Positions 61,114 to 64,000 of a DNA stretch of 64,000 nt are shown one piece after another. The stretch lies in the NCBI GenBank assembly GCA_030156255.1, contig JASGMV010000012.1, positions 1 to 64,000 on the forward strand. The letters are read 5' to 3'. The notes below the pieces were generated by a model. It was given only the letters and a program-made list of their open reading frames with translations. It ran no database searches and had not been told where the DNA came from. The position numbers and the translations under genes were made by a program. Source of the DNA: Desulfovibrionales bacterium. GTDB taxonomy: Bacteria > Desulfobacterota > Desulfovibrionia > Desulfovibrionales > Desulfovibrionaceae. How positions within the stretch are numbered: position 1 is the first letter of the stretch; the number at the start of each line of letters is the position of its first letter.

Positions 61114-61857
61114 ATGGCTGAAAACGCCGACGCCCTGGCCAGTGAATTCATGGGGGAAGTGAACGACAAATACTATCCCCAGGTCATGGAAGGCCTCGAC
61201 CTCATGGAGGGAGGCGACCTCTCCCAGGGTCTGGAAATCATCGCCCGCCCCCTGCACACCATCAAGGGCGTGAGCGGGTTCATGAGCGGGTTCGAAGACG
61301 CCTCGACGTTCACGCACAACGTCGAAAGTTTTCTGAAAAAACTTCAATCGGGAGATATGGAGGCGACCCCCTCCATGGTGGGACTGGCCATCGAGGCGGT
61401 GAACACCGTCTTCGGCGTCCTGGAGGCTCTGTACCAGGGCCAGGGGTTTGGCGACACGGACGCCGAAGAAATCCTGGCGCGGATCAACGAAGCCAAAGGC
61501 GAACGCGAGCGTCCGTCCGACCAAACGGAAGACGAGGTGAGCCTGGAGATGGTCGGGGATCGGATCGTCGTGCGCCCGGGAGCGCGCCGCCTGCATCTCA
61601 GCGGACAACGGAAGAAACTCATGGAGACCTTGCGGGCTCTCCCGGAAGGCTCCAACGTCCTGGTGGATTTGAGCGCCGTGGAAAGCATCGGAACCTCCAC
61701 GTTGGAGGAAGTGGAGTCTCTGAGCCACGTCCTGCACATCCGGCTTGCGGGCCTGAGCCCGGCCTGCAAGGAAATCGTGTTCGGCTGGCGGTTCGACCGA
61801 CGGCTGGCCGTCGATGGCGGCTCAGCCGACGCCGGCGCGGAGGACTCCCAAACATGA
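61114..61857 (+). CDS. HPt-STAS protein
   Basis: A 247-residue protein. The N-terminal 110 residues are an HPt domain with the phosphorylatable His48 in RPLHTIKGVSGFM. After a charged linker, residues about 145-240 look like a STAS domain (VSLEMVGDRIVVRP ... VLVDLSAVESIGTSTLEEVE), the fold of anti-sigma factor antagonists. The next gene encodes a CheA core without an HPt, so His48 is probably its trans substrate. The ATG at 61114 follows GAGGACCGCC; the stop overlaps the CheA-like start (ATGA). Confidence 0.85.
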   Translation: MAENADALASEFMGEVNDKYYPQVMEGLDLMEGGDLSQGLEIIARPLHTIKGVSGFMSGFEDASTFTHNVESFLKKLQSGDMEATPSMVGLAIEAVNTVFGVLEALYQGQGFGDTDAEEILARINEAKGERERPSDQTEDEVSLEMVGDRIVVRPGARRLHLSGQRKKLMETLRALPEGSNVLVDLSAVESIGTSTLEEVESLSHVLHIRLAGLSPACKEIVFGWRFDRRLAVDGGSADAGAEDSQT

Positions 61858-63509
61858 GGGATAGCGTCAACCAGTGCATCGAACAGCTCGAAACGCTGGT
61901 CATGGAGCTGGAGGCCTCCCCGTCGCCCGAGGGCGTCCGAAAGGTCTTGAGCGCCCTGGCGTTGTCGAAGGTGCGGCTGCCCTCGGCCCAGGTCATGGCT
62001 CTGTTCGACCTGCTGGAGGACGGCATCACGCCGGTGGACGCCAATCTGGTCACCGCCCTGCTCATGATCTGCGAGTCGTACAAACGCCTGTTGTACTGCA
62101 TGGCCGGGGTCGTCGAACGGCCGCTTCCCGAAATCAAGGCGGAAGTTCAGGCCGCCCGAGAGGCGGAAGCGGCGAAGATCGCCGTTGAACCGCCCGTCGC
62201 CCCCCAGGAGGAGGCCCGGGCCGAAGCCGGTCCGGAAGCCGAAAAAATCGAGCCCGATGCGGCGGGCGACGGAGGGAACGGCAAAAGCGCGGCGCCCCCC
62301 GTTCCTGCGCAGGGAGGCGGCGGCATATCCGCCATCCGCGTGGCGACGCAAAAACTGGATCATCTCATCGAACTGGTGGGCCGGCTCATGGTCACCTACG
62401 CCGTGGTCACCTCCCAGCAGAAGAGCAACGGCGGTCAGATGGCCGGGCTCAAGGAGCTGGACGTCGTCATCGACCAGCTTCGGGGAGAGGTCGAAGCCAT
62501 CCGCCTGGTGCCGCTCAAACAGATCCTCGCGCCCATGCACCGGCTGGTGAAGTCCCTGACCCAGAAGATGGGCAAGAAAATCAAGTTCGAGGTGGTGGGC
62601 GACGACCTCGAATTGGACAAGAAAATCGTGGAGTCCCTGAACGAGCCGCTGGTGCACCTGCTGCGCAACGCGGTCGACCACGGCGTCGAATCTCCGGAGG
62701 ATCGCCAAAGCCGCGGCAAACCGGAGACCGGTCACATCCTGCTCACGGCCGGCCGGCGCGGCGAGCACGCCTTTTTGCGCATCGAAGACGACGGCCGCGG
62801 CCTCGACGCGGAAAAAATCCGGGCCAAGGCCATGGAAAAAGGCCTGTGGGAAAACGGCCGAGAGTACACGGAAGAGGAAATCTACCATTTCATCTTCAAA
62901 TCAGGCTTCAGCACGGCCAAGGAGGTGACGGACGTTTCGGGGCGCGGCGTGGGCATGGACGCCGTGATCAACGCCATACGCGGAGAGCTGGAAGGCGAGA
63001 TCGACATCCAGTCCACCAAGGGAGCAGGCAGCGTTTTCACCATCAACATTCCACTGTCCCGGTCGGTGAACGAAGGCATCGTGGACGCCTTGGTCACGTT
63101 GATCGACGGTGAAATTTTCCTGGCTCCCAGCCGTGAGGTTCTGGAGGTCTTCCAGCTCAAACCGCAAGAAATCGTCCACCTGACGGACGGCGGGGAAGCC
63201 GTTTCCGTCCGCGGCGAGATGCTTGCGCTCATCCGCCTGGGAGACTATCTGGGTCTGGCCGGGAGCAAAGAAGAGCGGAACGCCGAACAGCACGCCATCG
63301 TCGTCAAAGCCGGAGAACGCAAGGCCGCTCTGCTGGTGGACGATGTGCTCCGGCAGCAACAGGCCGTCGTGACCAACTTCACCGTTCCCTTGCAGAATAT
63401 CTACAAAATCCCTATTCTCGGCTTCGGCATGATGGGCGAGTCCGACGCGCTGGTCCTCAATATGGAGACGCTGCTGGAGCAACTCGGCATCGACCAGCAC
63501 ACCGCCTGA
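61854..63509 (+). CDS. CheA-like histidine kinase without an internal HPt domain
   Basis: A 551-residue kinase. Residues 1-100 form a helical domain resembling a degenerate HPt, but there is no histidine before His170. A flexible Ala/Glu/Pro linker (about 100-155) is followed by the CheA dimerisation domain P3 (ISAIRVATQKLDHLIELVGRLM), the kinase P4 (LVHLLRNAVDHGVE, DDGRGLD, GRGVGMD) and a CheW-like P5 domain (about 395-545). It must phosphorylate a separate HPt, most likely the one encoded just upstream. The P5 domain suggests contact with a CheW or receptor. Confidence 0.93.
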   Translation: MRDSVNQCIEQLETLVMELEASPSPEGVRKVLSALALSKVRLPSAQVMALFDLLEDGITPVDANLVTALLMICESYKRLLYCMAGVVERPLPEIKAEVQAAREAEAAKIAVEPPVAPQEEARAEAGPEAEKIEPDAAGDGGNGKSAAPPVPAQGGGGISAIRVATQKLDHLIELVGRLMVTYAVVTSQQKSNGGQMAGLKELDVVIDQLRGEVEAIRLVPLKQILAPMHRLVKSLTQKMGKKIKFEVVGDDLELDKKIVESLNEPLVHLLRNAVDHGVESPEDRQSRGKPETGHILLTAGRRGEHAFLRIEDDGRGLDAEKIRAKAMEKGLWENGREYTEEEIYHFIFKSGFSTAKEVTDVSGRGVGMDAVINAIRGELEGEIDIQSTKGAGSVFTINIPLSRSVNEGIVDALVTLIDGEIFLAPSREVLEVFQLKPQEIVHLTDGGEAVSVRGEMLALIRLGDYLGLAGSKEERNAEQHAIVVKAGERKAALLVDDVLRQQQAVVTNFTVPLQNIYKIPILGFGMMGESDALVLNMETLLEQLGIDQHTA

Positions 63510-63538
63510 ACGCCGCAACCGTACGCCGCCCGCTATTC

Positions 63539-64000
63539 ATGAAAGCCGCCATTCTTCTCGCCGCTTACGGCTCGACCCTTCCCGCCGCCAGGGAGCCTCT
63601 GGAGCGCCTGAGGCGCCGCATCGACGAACTCCGACCGGAAATGGAATGCCGCGTGGCCTGCACCTCGCGCGAGGTCTTGCGCCGGACCCAGCAAGAGACC
63701 GATGCCTGGCCCTCCGTGAAGCAAGCCTTGAACCAGCTCGTCGCGGACGGGTACACGCACGTGGCGATTCAATCCCTGCACGTGATCCCCGGTTCGGAGT
63801 ACCAGGAGATCCTGCGGGCGGCCAGGGTCTTTCGCCAATCGGGCGCGCTGCAGCGGGTCTGCGTCGGCCGGCCCCTGCTTTCCTCCCGGCAGGACGTGAG
63901 CGACGTCGCCAAGGCCTTGCTCGAAATCCTGCCGCCGCTGGAGGACGGGCACGGCGTGGTCGTCGTCGCCCACGGCTCCAGCCACCCGGGGCGGGCGCGC
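63539..64000 (+). CDS. Sirohydrochlorin cobaltochelatase, CbiK type (5' part)
   Basis: The frame runs off the window after 154 codons. The sequence begins MKAAILLAAYGSTLPAAREP and includes CTSREVLRRTQQE, IQSLHVIPGSEYQEI and VVVVAHGSSHPGRAR with the metal-binding histidines of the CbiK chelatase family. It inserts cobalt (or iron) into sirohydrochlorin for cobalamin or siroheme-type cofactors. No signal peptide is seen, so it would be the cytoplasmic form. There is no strong ribosome site before the ATG. Confidence 0.9.
   Translation, partial: MKAAILLAAYGSTLPAAREPLERLRRRIDELRPEMECRVACTSREVLRRTQQETDAWPSVKQALNQLVADGYTHVAIQSLHVIPGSEYQEILRAARVFRQSGALQRVCVGRPLLSSRQDVSDVAKALLEILPPLEDGHGVVVVAHGSSHPGRAR

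Noticed and set aside
1-64000. CRISPR arrays, rRNA, tRNA (including tRNA-Sec near selB)
   Set aside because: No regular repeat-spacer pattern, no rRNA-like block and no cloverleaf with acceptor CCA or GTTCGA arm was noticed on reading; a tRNAscan-SE or Infernal run would be decisive.

Overview
The window looks like chromosomal DNA of a dissimilatory sulfate-reducing bacterium of the order Desulfovibrionales (Desulfobacterota). The evidence is a tetraheme type I cytochrome c3 with signal peptide, DsrC with both redox cysteines, the hydrogenase maturation genes hypC-hypD-hypE, SelB, and a CbiK-type cobaltochelatase entering at the right edge. Kdo and heptose genes show a Gram-negative envelope. 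Most of the DNA is GC-rich with good Shine-Dalgarno sites and many 1-4 base stop/start overlaps. Three stretches are clearly AT-richer and look acquired: about 11.85-11.95 kb, 13.2-14.1 kb and 20.9-25.6 kb. No genus is claimed.

Left part (0-20 kb): a GAF-SpoIIE phosphatase, an alpha/beta hydrolase, cytochrome c3, a CstA-family transporter beside a LytS/LytTR two-component pair (resembling nutrient-sensing BtsSR/BtsT-type systems), a hybrid PAS histidine kinase, a small phage-like cluster (Mor-like activator, M15 peptidase, S24 repressor), an orphan flagellar rod-like protein, an unrecognised protein, and a TetR-adaptor-RND efflux operon with a palindrome in front of tetR.

Middle (20-37 kb): a promoter-to-terminator unit without an ORF that may be a structured RNA; an AT-rich block with a secreted Cys-containing coiled-coil protein, a translationally coupled helical-repeat lipoprotein and a glycosyltransferase; then a DEAD-box helicase, purU, a second possible small RNA, an MscS channel, an acidic FlxA-like protein, a PEGA lipoprotein, selB with a coupled coiled-coil gene and an RlpA-SPOR protein, a VWA-thrombospondin-3-OmpA protein, a receiver protein and a YbaK-type deacylase.

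Right part (37-64 kb): hypCDE next to dsrC; a run of overlapping genes (HD hydrolase, ddl, waaA, then kdsB, carA, a TPR protein and a flavoprotein); gmhB-pdxA; a glycogen cluster (glgA, a SAP miniprotein, a stand-alone CBM48 protein, glgB); Nudix, heptosyltransferase, TsaC-type, family 2 glycosyltransferase and SpoU methylase genes. The end holds a receptor remnant lacking the chemoreceptor tip and a split CheA module: receiver, separate HPt-STAS protein, and a CheA core whose first histidine is residue 170.

The best candidates for something new are the split CheA module, the secreted-protein/lipoprotein pair at 21.0-24.1 kb, the two possible small RNAs, and the SAP and CBM48 miniproteins of the glycogen cluster. 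No tRNA, rRNA, CRISPR array or complete insertion sequence was seen.
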